NCBI GenBank assembly: GCA_900660155.1
Contig: CABFPE010000181.1
Span: forward strand, 1,105,928-1,169,927
Origin: Hofstenia miamia
Lineage: Eukaryota > Xenacoelomorpha > Acoela > Hofsteniidae
Direction of reading: 5' to 3'
Length of the DNA: 64,000 nucleotides
The translations under genes were made by a program, and so were the position numbers. The notes beneath the pieces were generated by a model. The model did no database searches and was not told where the DNA came from. It was given only the letters and a program-made list of their open reading frames with translations. Each line of letters opens with the position of its first letter. Within the stretch, counting starts at the first letter, position 1. Shown piece after piece: positions 24,888 to 35,985 of the stretch.

Positions 24888-25738
24888 TGTACCGCCAAAG
24901 CTCAAAGGTTTAAGAAGGTATTTGTAAGTGTATAACTTTGTATGTACAATCTTTCTAAATCCATTTGGTCCTCACAAATCCATCCATTCACTTAGTTTTT
25001 TCAACTTGTCACTACTTCAGCTGTTATTAGTGAAAATGTTTTCCTTATTTTTGATTTTTATAAAAATAAGTGATGCTGTAATTTGATAGTTCATAGCTCT
25101 TATCTTTGCGTATTATTGCATCAGAGCAACCGATGTCATGTCTAGATTCTGATTTTTCTAATGAAGGACATTCATTGCATCATTATCAACACTTCTTATA
25201 GCGACATCATAGAACCTCAAGTTGGCAATTATCATTATTTGCAATCAAGATGATGTGTTTGAAAAATAGCAGTATTCAATTTACTGATTGCTTGCTTGGG
25301 TCAAATTTAAATGATGTATCAATTTTATGTCTAAGGATTTCTCTGACCATTATTACACAGATTCGCGGCTTCAAACAAATTCCCAGATGAGGAAACCGAC
25401 GATAAAAAATTCGTAGTAAGGTAGATTCAATTCTTATACTAAGTATTTGGTACAAATGTAACACAATTTTTTTAGTTCAAATACTGTGCTTCTTTTACAC
25501 ATTTCAATCAAAATTCTTCAAAAAAATTTTCAGTAAAAAATCAATAGCAAGTAAAAAAAAGAAAAAACTAAAAACGTGTGGTCATCAAAATTAAAAAATC
25601 ATTAAAATTCAATTAAGATTTTTTCTCTAAAATTCATAGAAAAATATAAATATATTTATAACCAAAATTCGAATGCTTTGCTTTAATAATGCATATTAAA
25701 GTTGCATAATGAATTGCGCTTTAGATAAGTTGTAGTGT
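24888..25738. other. AT-rich spacer, no gene recognised
   Basis: Only short shadow frames and poly-A/T runs lie between the hAT-like element and the MULE. Confidence 0.4.
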
Positions 25739-26217
25739 CTGGCCTGCAGAAAACTTGCCACAAAGAGTGTTTGCCACAAATATATTTAACAAAATGAGAA
25801 TTTTCGCCACAGTAGGAGAACTTGCCACATGAGAGATTACGCCACAAAAATTTAGCATGAATCATTGCAAATAGTCATGAAAACAAATTTAATATTTACA
25901 CTTTACACTTTTATATCTCAAAACAAGGGGTTTTAGTTGAATCTGAGCATTTACATCTTAAACAAATTTGCGAGATTTAAGTAGTTTCTTTCAAATTTTA
26001 ACACAATTTCTAGTTCTCAAAGCTAAAGAATATCTATTTCAATTGATAAACGCAAGTTCAATATATTTATTCTCGCTTGAGTTTTTGCAATTCGTGCTTA
26101 AAATGTACCAAAAATGGAGCGTATAAAGTATTTAAGCCAAATGTACTTATAAAAGGATTTTTGCAAATTTACAAACAGCAATGTAGTTATTGATTTGTAT
26201 TAGTATATATGCATACT

Positions 26218-26570
26218 CAGGCTTTTCGAGAAACGAGATGGAAAAATTCGAGAGTTGATACTGCAAAATTTCCCTAGAATTCTTGATTAGCTAAGTTAAA
26301 TTTGTATGTCAGCTACACTGACATGAGCGATTGAAAATAAGAATACTATAAAAGAAATATTGTATTTTTCTGCACTCAACATTTTGAAAAATCGACTCAA
26401 AAAACTATTTTTCTCCACATGCTGTACACATAAGATCGAGAGTTGAAGGCGAGAATGTTGATAAATTCAAGAATCGAGATTTCATAAAAAATTCAAGAGT
26501 CAAGAATAAGAAAAATTTTTTCGAGACATTCAAGATTGAGAATTGAAAATTCAAGTTCTCGAAAAGCCTG
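26218..26570. mobile_element. hAT-like MITE, 353 bp, nested in the MULE
   Basis: Perfect 15-bp inverted ends CAGGCTTTTCGAGAA, flanked by TGCATACT (26210-26217) and CGCATACT (26571-26578), an 8-bp duplication with 7 matches. The interior is AT-rich with repeated TCGAGA and TCAAGA motifs and no open frame. It needs a transposase from elsewhere. Confidence 0.8.
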
Positions 26571-26934
26571 CGCATACTTCAACGTTATTAATGAAAAAAC
26601 TTTTAAGATTTATTCGTGCATTGCATGCAAAATGTATTTTACAATATTTTGCTATTGCTGTCTGCGGCTTATGGGAAAAAAGTACACAATAATACGCAAT
26701 AAAATTGATTTTTTTCGAAAAGCATACTAAATATGACGTTAACATTCTGATTCGTAGTGTAAGCTGCACCAATCTGCAGACGTTGTAGGTGTGAGTCCAA
26801 CCGAATCAATAAGAAATCAATAATTGATGCTGTGTACCTCTACGAATATTTATTTTAATCATGACATTTAATGTTTCTTAAAAAGCAGATTATTGTACCA
26901 CATAAATTCAGTGTTTATTAATTCAAAGTATTTT

Positions 26935-27004
26935 CGAACAGATGAGATTCGAACCTATAATTTTCCATCATAAGATGGGTGTGAAACCATTTCACCACTG
27001 TTCG
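26935..27004 (-). tRNA. tRNA-like sequence (pseudogene or tRNA-derived)
   Basis: On the minus strand a 7-bp acceptor-like stem (CGAACAG / CTGTTCG) closes a 70-base fold. The D-arm is GTGA...TCAC with a box-A-like TGGTGAAATGG. The T-loop is GGTTCGAATCT, box-B-like. The anticodon arm pairs best as CCATC/GATGG with only four loop bases, so no anticodon can be assigned with confidence. An 11-bp perfect inverted repeat (CAAAGTATTTT at 26924-26934, AAAATACTTTG at 27016-27026) flanks it. Confidence 0.4.
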
Positions 27005-27564
27005 GAAAAGTAAATAAAATACTTTGATAACGAAAAATTTTTGGAACATTTTACGAATTGCTGTTCAGCAAAAAAATCAGTTAATCATATTACTAGCGCA
27101 AATTAATATATTATAATAGCAGGCATGAAAACAAACATTGGTTCAAGCAAATAAAATGATATATATAAAAATACACAATGGAAAATTGAATTTAACATTT
27201 AAAGTACATATAATGAAAATATTAAATCACTTTGCAAATAGGCGCATTGCCCGATCGATTGTTTTCCTGCAATGAGAACAAGTTGGTTGCAAATTAGACA
27301 GAAATATATTTTTTCAATGTACTGCAGTAAGTAGTGTGTCCACACAGAATTAGTGTCCATTTTCGTCAATTTCTTGAAAGCAAACACCTCATGCATTTTG
27401 TGGAACAACTTCATCAACCTGAATGATTGGTAAATTTAAAGAGTCCTAATCAAGATAAAAAATATCTACTTCTTGTTGTGGAAAATTTAAAGATTCCTCT
27501 TGAGTAGTATATGGTAAATTCGCTAAATTGAAAGAGACACCTCTTAAAAATGCACTCCGAGCTT

Positions 27565-28930
27565 TTATTGCAGTAACATATAGATAATAAATCTTATCAA
27601 GTCTATAGGTAACACCTTAGTACTTTCTTGATTGGTGAAATGATTGCCCTGTATTAAATTGGCCAACACGAGCAATTGATTTTTGTTCTGCCAACCGCAA
27701 CCACTAAATAAAATGTTCAGCATTGCAATGGGATGAGAAAGGTCCATTGCCCTTAGGATTGCTAAATGCCATGCCTCGATTTTATTATTGTTGTGGTCAT
27801 TTCCGTCTTGAATATACCAGATTTCTGGTTTTACTTCTTGAGGCCACTGTCCAAGAAAATATCTTGTGAAATCTGGAAAAAAAACGTCCAAGAATGCAAT
27901 GCCTTACACAAGCAGCAATATGTATCAAAATTTCAGTGTGGCGAAAAAGGCAATGACATAAAGATCCTGAAAAGAGGATTTGATATATACATTTGCATCA
28001 ATGCTAATTCAGAAATTTTAGGAATAAGAGCTTGTCCGAAATGAAATACACAGCCTTGAATTGACGTATTGGGAAGAACGTCGGGCAATATAGTCAAAAT
28101 ACTCTTTTCAAAGTCAACAATAATTGTTGTTGGTGAAAATAATAGCTGCTCTTCTGCAGCCCGTTTACCATTACTCTGAAACAAAGTCCTATATACAGCC
28201 AAAGATTCCTGAAAATAGCTGATTAAAAATTTCCAATACACACTTGAAAGTCCGATCGATCAGCGGATATTACACGAGTGTTGCACAGTTTGCGAAGCAT
28301 GAATGAACTACAAAGTACAATCCACCGCTTATTGTTAACGATTACGTCCATTATTTCCTTTATATCACTAAGAATGACCCATTCCTCCGCAGTAACAGGC
28401 AACGAATCACGAGATGCGCGCTTAATAATTTTGAAACTGCGATTAATGTTAGCAGATTGCTCGGGGCACAAATCGCTTATAAATTGTCTGCTAACATCAC
28501 CAGCAGTACAACTAGGGTTAGGACGAATGCAGTTGCTCATTAATTACCGAGCCTTTTTTGCTGAAAAATGTCGGGATTAGGAGGAACATGCGCGGGGTTA
28601 ATACCACCTAAAATGTCAAATGAAGACTAATTTATACGACAAGCTCATAAGAACTACTAAAATAATAAGCGCATTGAAAACATTGCATGCTAGTGGCAAC
28701 AATAAAACAATCTAGATAACTTATGCATCGATACAGAAAATTTGAACAAAACCTGAAAGGCAGTTAAAAGCTGAAGTTGTACAAAGAACGCTTCCTTTGC
28801 AACCAGGAAAGCAGCATTTCCATGATATATCGCCATTAATCTTTTCCCTGTGAATCTGATATTCATATGCATTAAATAGCAATTTTTTCCTCCCTCATTG
28901 TGTTGATAAAATTTCAATTTCAGGATTTTC
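27565..28930 (-). pseudogene. MULE transposase with FLYWCH-like zinc finger, broken
   Basis: Read on the minus strand in several frames. First comes a FLYWCH-like finger (SWKCCFPGCKGSV near 28830, preceded by YQHNEGGKNCYLM). A DNA-binding-side stretch follows (28540-28300). The MULE core comes next (IIVDFEKSILTILPDVLPN then GCVFHFGQAL, about 28130-28030), equal to the known DFE......F....GC.FHF pattern with an Asp and the His pair. A C-terminal block (NKIEAWHLAILRAM, about 27790-27740) corresponds to the family's N..EGWH motif. Stops and frame changes separate these parts, so no active enzyme is expected. In this family the enzyme cuts and pastes the element. Confidence 0.7.
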
Positions 28931-29270
28931 AGACATGATACTAAAAGGTAGTTTCAACAATTGATATTGTGTGTATTGTCAATATCAATTTTGACTGTGG
29001 CAAGTTTTCTTGTGACATATTATCTTTGGGTGAAATATTCTCTGTGGCGAGTTTTTTATGTGGCAAAATTGTTTGGGGCGAACATTCTGTAAACCACAGT
29101 CTCTATTATGAAGCAAGGCTTTATTGGAAATACTTACTTTACTTTTCAATTCAATGCAATACAAAGATATTGAAACCATAAATTCTTGACAACATTTTAA
29201 TCACATTTTAGCAAAAATTATGCCTGTGAAAAAAATTGATATTTACGCATTCATGTAAAATATGTCTTAA

Positions 29271-30437
29271 GGGGGTGATACATATACAAACCTCCGATCA
29301 AGCAAGCAATTAATTTAAATTGGTCGACAAACATTTTGCGGCGATACAATATCAAACATTCGTCAAACAAGTCATCAGACAAATGGCAAACATCTACTGG
29401 AATTTCTCATTTATGGTTAACTACCCTAGTAAATAAATTTGGAAAATTTGGCAAAAAATTGCCAAATTATTGCCAAATATTTGGAGAGGATTTGCAAATC
29501 GATTCTAAATTTTTGGCAAACATTTGCCAAATAGTTGGCAAATTTTCCAAATTTTATGTAAACTTTCCAAATATTAAGCAAATTTTCCTAATTTTATGCA
29601 AACTTTCCAATTATTTGGCAAATATTCCAAATAATTTGCAAACTTTCCAAGAATTTGCCAAATATTTGGCCAACTTTCCAAATTTTGGGCTAAGTGAATT
29701 TTTTAGCATTTATCAAATATATTAAACAATTACGCTCATACATTTATGAACAGCATTTAACTTTTGTCAGCTTTAGATATTTATAACAGCAGTTGATTAA
29801 ACTGCCTTCACAGGTATACAATTAAGTGTATACAGAGACGTAGAGACCAAAGACCAAGTAGTCGTGGTCTAAACTATAGCAATCAACTGACAACCAATTG
29901 CATTAATGCTTTGGCGTACCAGTCCACATCATAATTTCAAACTAATTTTACATTGAATAATACCAATTAAGCTTGTTTATATTCCGTAACAAATTGCTCA
30001 AAAATTTCGGCAATTCTGAATTATAATTTAAACATCTATAAGTATGATAGATTTAAAAATTATTTCTGGTATGAACATAAAAAAGTAAAAGAACACAAGT
30101 GATGACGCTAGTCCATAACTAGTACTTAAATGTTACATAAATTATTCTTAGATATATAAATATTTTAATTGTTTATAATAGTAGTCAATGAAAAGTTGAA
30201 ATTTTCGTTATATTGGTTTCAAAAATGTTTGAAATAGTTTATTACATATTACGCACACTTTTATTTATTCAATTAAGCTGTAAATTAATTAATGAATGTA
30301 CAAACTGTACAAATTTGGAAAATTTGGAAATTATTTGGCAAATATTTGCCAAATTTTCCAAACATATTTACTAAAGTAATTTAATTTACATTAATTTGCT
30401 TGCTTTGACCTGTGCGGTGTTCGTTTTTGATACAATT
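29271..30437. repeat. Inverted-repeat element with a TTTGGCAAAT-rich interior
   Basis: The left side has TCAAGCAAGCAATTAATTTAAATT (29304 on) and the right side its inverted near-copy TCAAAGCAAGCAAATTAATGTAAATT (ending near 30410). A second inverted pair lies inside: TAGTAAATAAATTTGGAAAA (29430) and, inverted, TAGTAAATATGTTTGGAAAA (30374). Between 29437 and 29695 is a degenerate array of TTTGGCAAAT and TTTCCAAA words, palindromic at small scale. The left end is preceded by TTAA. The family is unknown; two nested elements are possible. Confidence 0.5.
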
Positions 30438-30767
30438 GTTATTAAACCCATATGTATTTACAGGATAATTATTTTCTGTCATTAAATTTATAATGATTCA
30501 CAAATGTTAATTGGTTTTGTGCATAAACACAGGGAACCCGTGCAAAACATACAAAATAGCATTTTGCAATAGCACTAAATAAATAAACCATGCTTCTCAT
30601 CACCAATGACAAGCAAAAGCATTTTAAAGTAAGTTAATTATTTAATCACTGCCTTGCGTGAAATGAATTCTGCCTTTCCTGTAGGTTGATTTAGCACTTT
30701 AAGTAAAGTAAATAAACAACAATACTGATACAGAATAGATAAGGGAACAATTGAATGCTGTTTTTAC

Positions 30768-32122
30768 CAGTGGAGGCTCGTGCATGCAAAAGTTAGGCAA
30801 GCAAATATTTTTAAGTAACTAAAATAGTGTAAATAAACAACCATGAAAAATTTATTTATATATGAAATCCCTGAGGAGCAAAAATTTATCTGAAATATCA
30901 TATAAATAAGATTAGTCCTGCAGTTCTTTTAATATATCATTTTCAAGAAAAAATTACTAATGATTTATGTAGTTTTTTCTTCTTTAATTGGTTATTGTTG
31001 AATTCATTTAAAATTTCTTTAAACAGAAAATAATCGTTCTGCAAGATGGTGATCAAAATCCAATAGTTTGCATTAATTTAAATATTTACAAATTTTCAGT
31101 AATGCAGTCAATAAATTGTGCATTTCAAAATGTTGAATAAGAATTTTGTCAATTTTTTACAATTGGTAGCATGTTGATGATAGAAAACTTGAGATAAATT
31201 ACAAAGTTTTTCAAGGTTGAGAAAACTTAGAGTAGAAATTTAGAACAAAAAATGGCAGCTGATGGAAATCACAGTTAAACCGCTCAAAGTTTTTTTTAAA
31301 TTTATTTCCATATATATGATCTTAAAATATCCACGTAATATTTGATTTTTTGAATGAATTGGTAGCACATTCGTAGAAAAAAATTGTCTTTGATTCACAA
31401 TTGTTATAAATTTTCTAAATTTTATAAAGGAAAGAATATTGTACAAGGAATCCGTGAGGTAAAAAATGCGAAAAAACTATATACCAGGTAGGAGCCTCGC
31501 TCAAATATATTTGTTTCTTGTACTGCTTGAATGTAAAAATGTTTCTGATTGATTTAAATAATAAATATCATGTTTACTTTTGGATGACTGTATTGAATTA
31601 AAATATTTCGTGTGGTTTTTTTAGGCTACGGTTCGACTATTGGATTGGTCACGTGTGATCTGTCACATTTTGATGAAATCGCACGTCTAACCATAACCAC
31701 CGGATAATTAGTGATGTGACGTGTTGGTAATTTTCTTTCTACCAAACACGTAGCCTTAAAACGGAAATATTTCAATGTGAAGCAATGAGCGGACTGCTTG
31801 CTTTGGTAGCTAAATCTTCGCGCAATGAGTTGGAAGAAAACGGATCAGTTTATGTGTTTGACCGAGCGTAGGTACAGCATTAAGGCATTTGTTTGCTGTG
31901 GCGCAATCATTTAATTATTTTTAAAGCAAATCGTAATTAATTATTTCCTAATTAAATTCATGTATTAATTGATTCTTGAATGTTGTTTTCAAGCAAAACT
32001 AATAATTTACGAATTGTAAATTTGTATGGATATAAATTCATGCAATTATGAATGAAGTACATTAACTAAACAATTATTAGGCAAGCACTGCTTGCCTTGC
32101 TTACACGCACGAGCCGCCTATG
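30768..32122. mobile_element. hAT-like non-autonomous element, 1,355 bp
   Basis: A perfect 8-bp direct repeat GTTTTTAC flanks it (30760-30767 and 32123-32130). The ends are CAGTGGAGGCTCGTGCATG and, inverted, CATAGGCGGCTCGTGCGTG, followed on both sides by GGCAAGCA. The GGCGGCTCGTG end is of a type common in animal hAT elements. There is no transposase frame. Confidence 0.85.
31623..31756. repeat. Possible nested MITE, 134 bp
   Basis: AGGCTACG at the left and CGTAGCCT at the right form inverted ends inside the hAT-like element, and TTTT/AAAA extends the match. Inner words GTCACGTGTGAT and ATGTGACGTGTT are roughly symmetric. No target-site duplication is clear. Confidence 0.35.
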
Positions 32123-32251
32123 GTTTTTACCCGTTTTAATTAAATTTCTTCAACTTTAAAGAGTGTTAATTAATTAGTTTGTTTGACGGAAAATATCTAA
32201 ATTATTTTGTCTGATTGGAGGTTGGATGGCTTGTATGATGACGTCTTTGAC

Positions 32252-32334
32252 GGGGGTGATACACGGGCAAACATTTGTCAAACATTTTGTTTGCTAAATA
32301 TTTGTCATACAAATTTGATCGTGTATCAGCCATC
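32252..32334. repeat. Short inverted-repeat element, about 83 bp
   Basis: GGGGGTGATACACGGGCAAACATTTG at the left faces its imperfect inverse CAAATTTGATCGTGTATCAGCC at the right. The first 12 bases equal the left end of the element at 29271, which suggests a shared family. Confidence 0.4.
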
Positions 32335-32455
32335 TTTAGGCGCTGCACGCACTGTTGAGTTTTACTTACGTAAATTAGAAGATATTATTTAATGTTAGCA
32401 AAATAAGGATTAATAAAACTATTTTTTATCATATGCTAAATAAAATAAAAGCTGT

Positions 32456-32483
32456 GGTATTTAATAATATATTATTAAATACC
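32456..32483. repeat. Perfect 28-bp palindrome
   Basis: GGTATTTAATAATA followed directly by its reverse complement. AGCT lies three bases outward on each side. Confidence 0.85.
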
Positions 32484-34046
32484 AGAGCTTCTAATTTATC
32501 TTAGACATCTTTATGTTTAACTGATATCAATTCGCATATTTACAATTGAGTTAACCAAAATGTTTAGGATAAATAACTGGCATTTTAAATATAGCTATAG
32601 AAAAATAAATAACTATTGTAAATAATTCAGTATAACATAGGTATGCGTGGCGTCACTCTGAAGGTTAAGTACAAAATAATTTTTTTTATAGCTTAGGCAC
32701 GGGATGAACTCTGTTTTTGCGCACTTGAACACAACCTGGGCATTCTTACCTACAGAAAACAAAATAATTAAGGTTATTAGCTGCTCTCATGAACATTTGT
32801 ACCATATTATTACTATTTCAAAATTAGGTGTTGGAAAATTTTTTTAAAATAATTCTTATTTCCTTGAATAATAGTTAATTGTTTAAATACTTCATGTACT
32901 CAAAATGTTCACCATAGCAAATGTTCATCACATACAAAGATTTTCAAAGTTTCCATGGGGCTTGGAGAATACTGCTTGAAAATGTGAAAAAAACGGTTGA
33001 ATTCATTTGGGTACTAGGCAATTTTGTCCTTATTTTAAAATATAAATTGGCTCTAGTATGCTATGAAGCTTTTCAATATTAATATCATTCAGATATTCTT
33101 TACTTGTATACTCGAGATCCGCAATGCGAAGAAAATTCTCCATTTATTTTTAAAAATCCAAAATCAAAATGCCAATTTTGGGAATCATTGAGTGAAAGTT
33201 CCTTAGCATTTAAAGAAGTAAGCTTCACAATGTTGGAGAAATCTTTTTGATGCTGGCCAAATAATTTTTTCACAAAAAATTGATTGAAAAATCATTAAAC
33301 GTTTATTTCGCAAGCCATGCAATTTTCTTTAAATATATTAGCTTAGCAATTTTTAATGTAAACGTTTTACTAAATTTTCTCCTTTATTATATATTATTTT
33401 AACCTTAATCAGTCCTGGGGATTTTTAGGAAACTTTCATGATACCATGAAAAAATGTTAAATGCTTATAGCTCAAAACAATTAATGGTGTGCTCAATCTT
33501 TCTTTTTCGCTCTAAATCCGCACGTTGGCCTCATCCCATCGAGGCGGGTTGTTGCGCATAGTCTCCGGTGCCCCGCTCCCTCTGACTTTGGGCACGGCAG
33601 GCCTCAATGGGTTTGGAATATCTTTGCACATATCAAGAAACAGTCAAAGTTCTTTGTTGCCTCTAGGGGCTCAAAAGTTTTTAAATACATTAACACTAGG
33701 TATGGAGAGAATTTAAATCTTTTTCAAAAATTCGAAAATTTCTTAAAAAAACTTGTTAATCTATTCAACAATCTCTGCCACAGCAATAAGCTTTAATAGA
33801 AATTTTGAACATTGCATTAAAGTATGTTCTCCAATAGACCTACTCATGCCCCAAGATTTTCAAATTTGGAAATAGGCTTGGATGAAATTCTTTGTAAATG
33901 TGGAAAAAATGCTTGTCCTTTAAAACAGACGCTAGGCTATTTAAGGTTAACATCATTAACATGGGATTGGGTGCGGTGCCCTTGTTTCAGGGATGGGCCT
34001 TCGACATTTATTTGGGCTAGAGTTTCAGGCAAATTGCAACACTTTC

Positions 34047-34049
<3 letters not shown>
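32484..34049. other. No gene recognised
   Basis: AT-rich sequence. A less AT-rich patch near 33520-33610 gives a short open frame with no recognisable domain. Confidence 0.4.
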
Positions 34050-34094
<45 letters not shown>

Positions 34095-34129
34095 CAGTAT
34101 ATATTGATATATATATATATATATATACT
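34050..34129. repeat. TA microsatellites
   Basis: Two TA runs (about 34050-34088 and 34110-34129) separated by CATGTACAGTATATATTGA. Confidence 0.9.
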
Positions 34130-34849
34130 GACTAAGTGTTGAATTATTGATCCCACATCCATCTTGGCTTTGCCTATATTTTGCTATTTAGATTATTCTT
34201 TTATAGCATACATGTACATTATATTTTTACAAAAAGTTTAGTCTTAAATTAATAATGTCTATTTCTACACTTTAGTTCAATAAACTAGTTTCTGATTGAA
34301 CATTAATGGATTGAAATTTTTTTGGCAGTTGTTTCTTTATTGGAGTGGAGAACTTTTTTGAGGGGTTAAATTGCATTCCCTTTAATGTTGCCAACATTTT
34401 TTGATTTATGGAAACTATTTTTTTTAGCAATTTTGAATCCAAGTTGGCAAGGAATTTTTTAAAGTGCGCAAAGGAAAGTTTTTAAAAGGGGAGGTGTGGA
34501 CAACTTCCTTAATAAATTGAATTTCGGTCCTCCAATTATTATATTCCAACCTTCGGAATGCCAAAGCCAATTGGGATTTTCAAAAATTCCAAATTAAATT
34601 TTCAAAATAATTCTTTTTTAAAAAATTTTTTTCAAATCAAGTTTTTTCATTAATTGGACTCAAAAAAGGATTTCAAGAATCTTCAAAGCCAATATTAAGA
34701 ATTTTTTAAAAAATTCTTTGAGGATTTTTATCCAAATTTCTTGGCAAGTAAGGCCAATTATCTTCCAAAAGATTCATCAAGAAAAGGCAAATCCGGCAAA
34801 ATATAATTTGGTTAATATTAACAACATTTGGGGTAAAAGAAATGCATTT

Positions 34850-35400
34850 GGATGGCCTCATCATTCCAATCCTTAATTAAAAGCCGAAAAAAAATCATTT
34901 ATAAGGCCAGGAAAATGTACATTTTTTTGGTGGAACCTAAAATTGGGGAAAATAAAGTTGCAATTTTTAATTTTTAATGTTGTTGGGAATTAACCAAAAA
35001 GAAAAGAACAAAAAAAATAGACAAGAATCCGAAAAAACTTAAAAAGCTGAATAACCGTTCTTATTATATAAAATTTGGGGGACTTTAATCGCCTCATCCC
35101 GGCATTTGGTGGGTATCAAAAACAAGACGTATTTGGGATAAAATTATTTAACTTCTTTATTGAAAATAATATGAAAATTCTTAATGATTCAAGGCAAGGA
35201 CCAACGTTGTGGGGGGGAAAACAAAATTACACAATGATTCAAATAATTTTAAGAGGAAATTTGCTAGAACGTTTTGATTTCGTTTGGAAAATACTAGAAA
35301 GTGGGAAAAACATCATCAACCAAAAATAATTAATTCCAAAAGGAGGACCGAAACAATTAAAGGAATAATACCACCAACCTTTTAAAAAAAAAAAAAAAAA
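34850..35400 (+). pseudogene. LINE endonuclease fragment, copy 1
   Basis: Counterpart of 54127-54660. Frame 35075-35329 keeps GDFN and PAFGGYQKQDVFGIKLFNF, but small indels break the frame several times and long A runs are present. Many of these differences look like sequence-consensus errors rather than evolution, because the rest of the two copies is almost identical. Confidence 0.6.
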
Positions 35401-35526
35401 ATTTTCCCTTTTACCAAAACAAAAATAATTTGACACAAGGGCCACATTTATACAACTAATAAACACAATAATATCAAAAGAAAAGTTTTTTTAACACTGA
35501 ATTTATCAAAGACGTTTGATGCTATA

Positions 35527-35985
35527 GTGAAGAAAATAACAAAGGCAAGCGATTACTTAGAAAAAATGGACATTCCAAAAAATGAAACCTCCAATAGCAT
35601 TTCAATAAACAAAGGCAGTGAGCTTTGGAATGCACTAAGGAAATTAACAATGGAAAAAATCGTACATTATCTTAGAAATTTAAAATTTGAGAAGTCCTAT
35701 GCATTTGGTGAGATTTTGGTAATATTGATTGATTGTAGACAAAACATGCTTTCCCAACATGCTCAGAAAGCTTGTGATCATGTCAAAGAATGGTTGAAAA
35801 ACAAAGAAATTGAAGTTAAAGATGTTGAAATTAATGTTTATTGTTATTCTAAATCATGTGACAAAAATCATATGGAGATAAATGGAAAAGAATTAGAACT
35901 AATCACTATTTTACCTTCTCAATATTCGCACAATAATAAAAAAGATGTAAAAATTTACTACAAAAAAAATTGGACAATTTCTTAA
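35527..35985 (+). CDS. Unrecognised ORF, copy 1
   Basis: 152 codons, identical to the last 152 of the 184-codon frame at 54704-55258. In copy 1 the upstream part is in a different frame because of indels near 35450. No domain is recognised. See the copy-2 entry for its features. Confidence 0.35.
   Translation: MKKITKASDYLEKMDIPKNETSNSISINKGSELWNALRKLTMEKIVHYLRNLKFEKSYAFGEILVILIDCRQNMLSQHAQKACDHVKEWLKNKEIEVKDVEINVYCYSKSCDKNHMEINGKELELITILPSQYSHNNKKDVKIYYKKNWTIS

Larger units (their letters stand above)
25739..29099 (-). mobile_element. MULE (Mutator-like) DNA transposon, decayed
   Basis: Both ends carry arrays of the motif TTGCCACA or close variants in inverted orientation: five copies at about 25755-25845 and at least four as TGTGGCAA/GTGGCGA at about 28995-29095. 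The outer 40 bases of the two ends align imperfectly as an inverted repeat (CTG...CAGAA...GCC.CAAA). Inside, on the minus strand, is a broken MULE transposase. The exact ends and the target-site duplication could not be fixed by eye. A hAT MITE (26218-26570) and a tRNA-like sequence lie in its non-coding part. Confidence 0.7.

Noticed and set aside
29437-29695. CRISPR-like array of regularly spaced repeats
   Set aside because: Spacing and repeat sequence are irregular, and the context is eukaryotic transposon DNA.
29336-29725. 129-codon frame over the TTTGGCAAAT array
   Set aside because: The frame is open because the repeat word has no stop in that phase. It is not protein-like.
33520-33716. 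Short open frame in a less AT-rich patch as a host exon
   Set aside because: 63 codons, no splice signals judged reliable, no recognisable domain.
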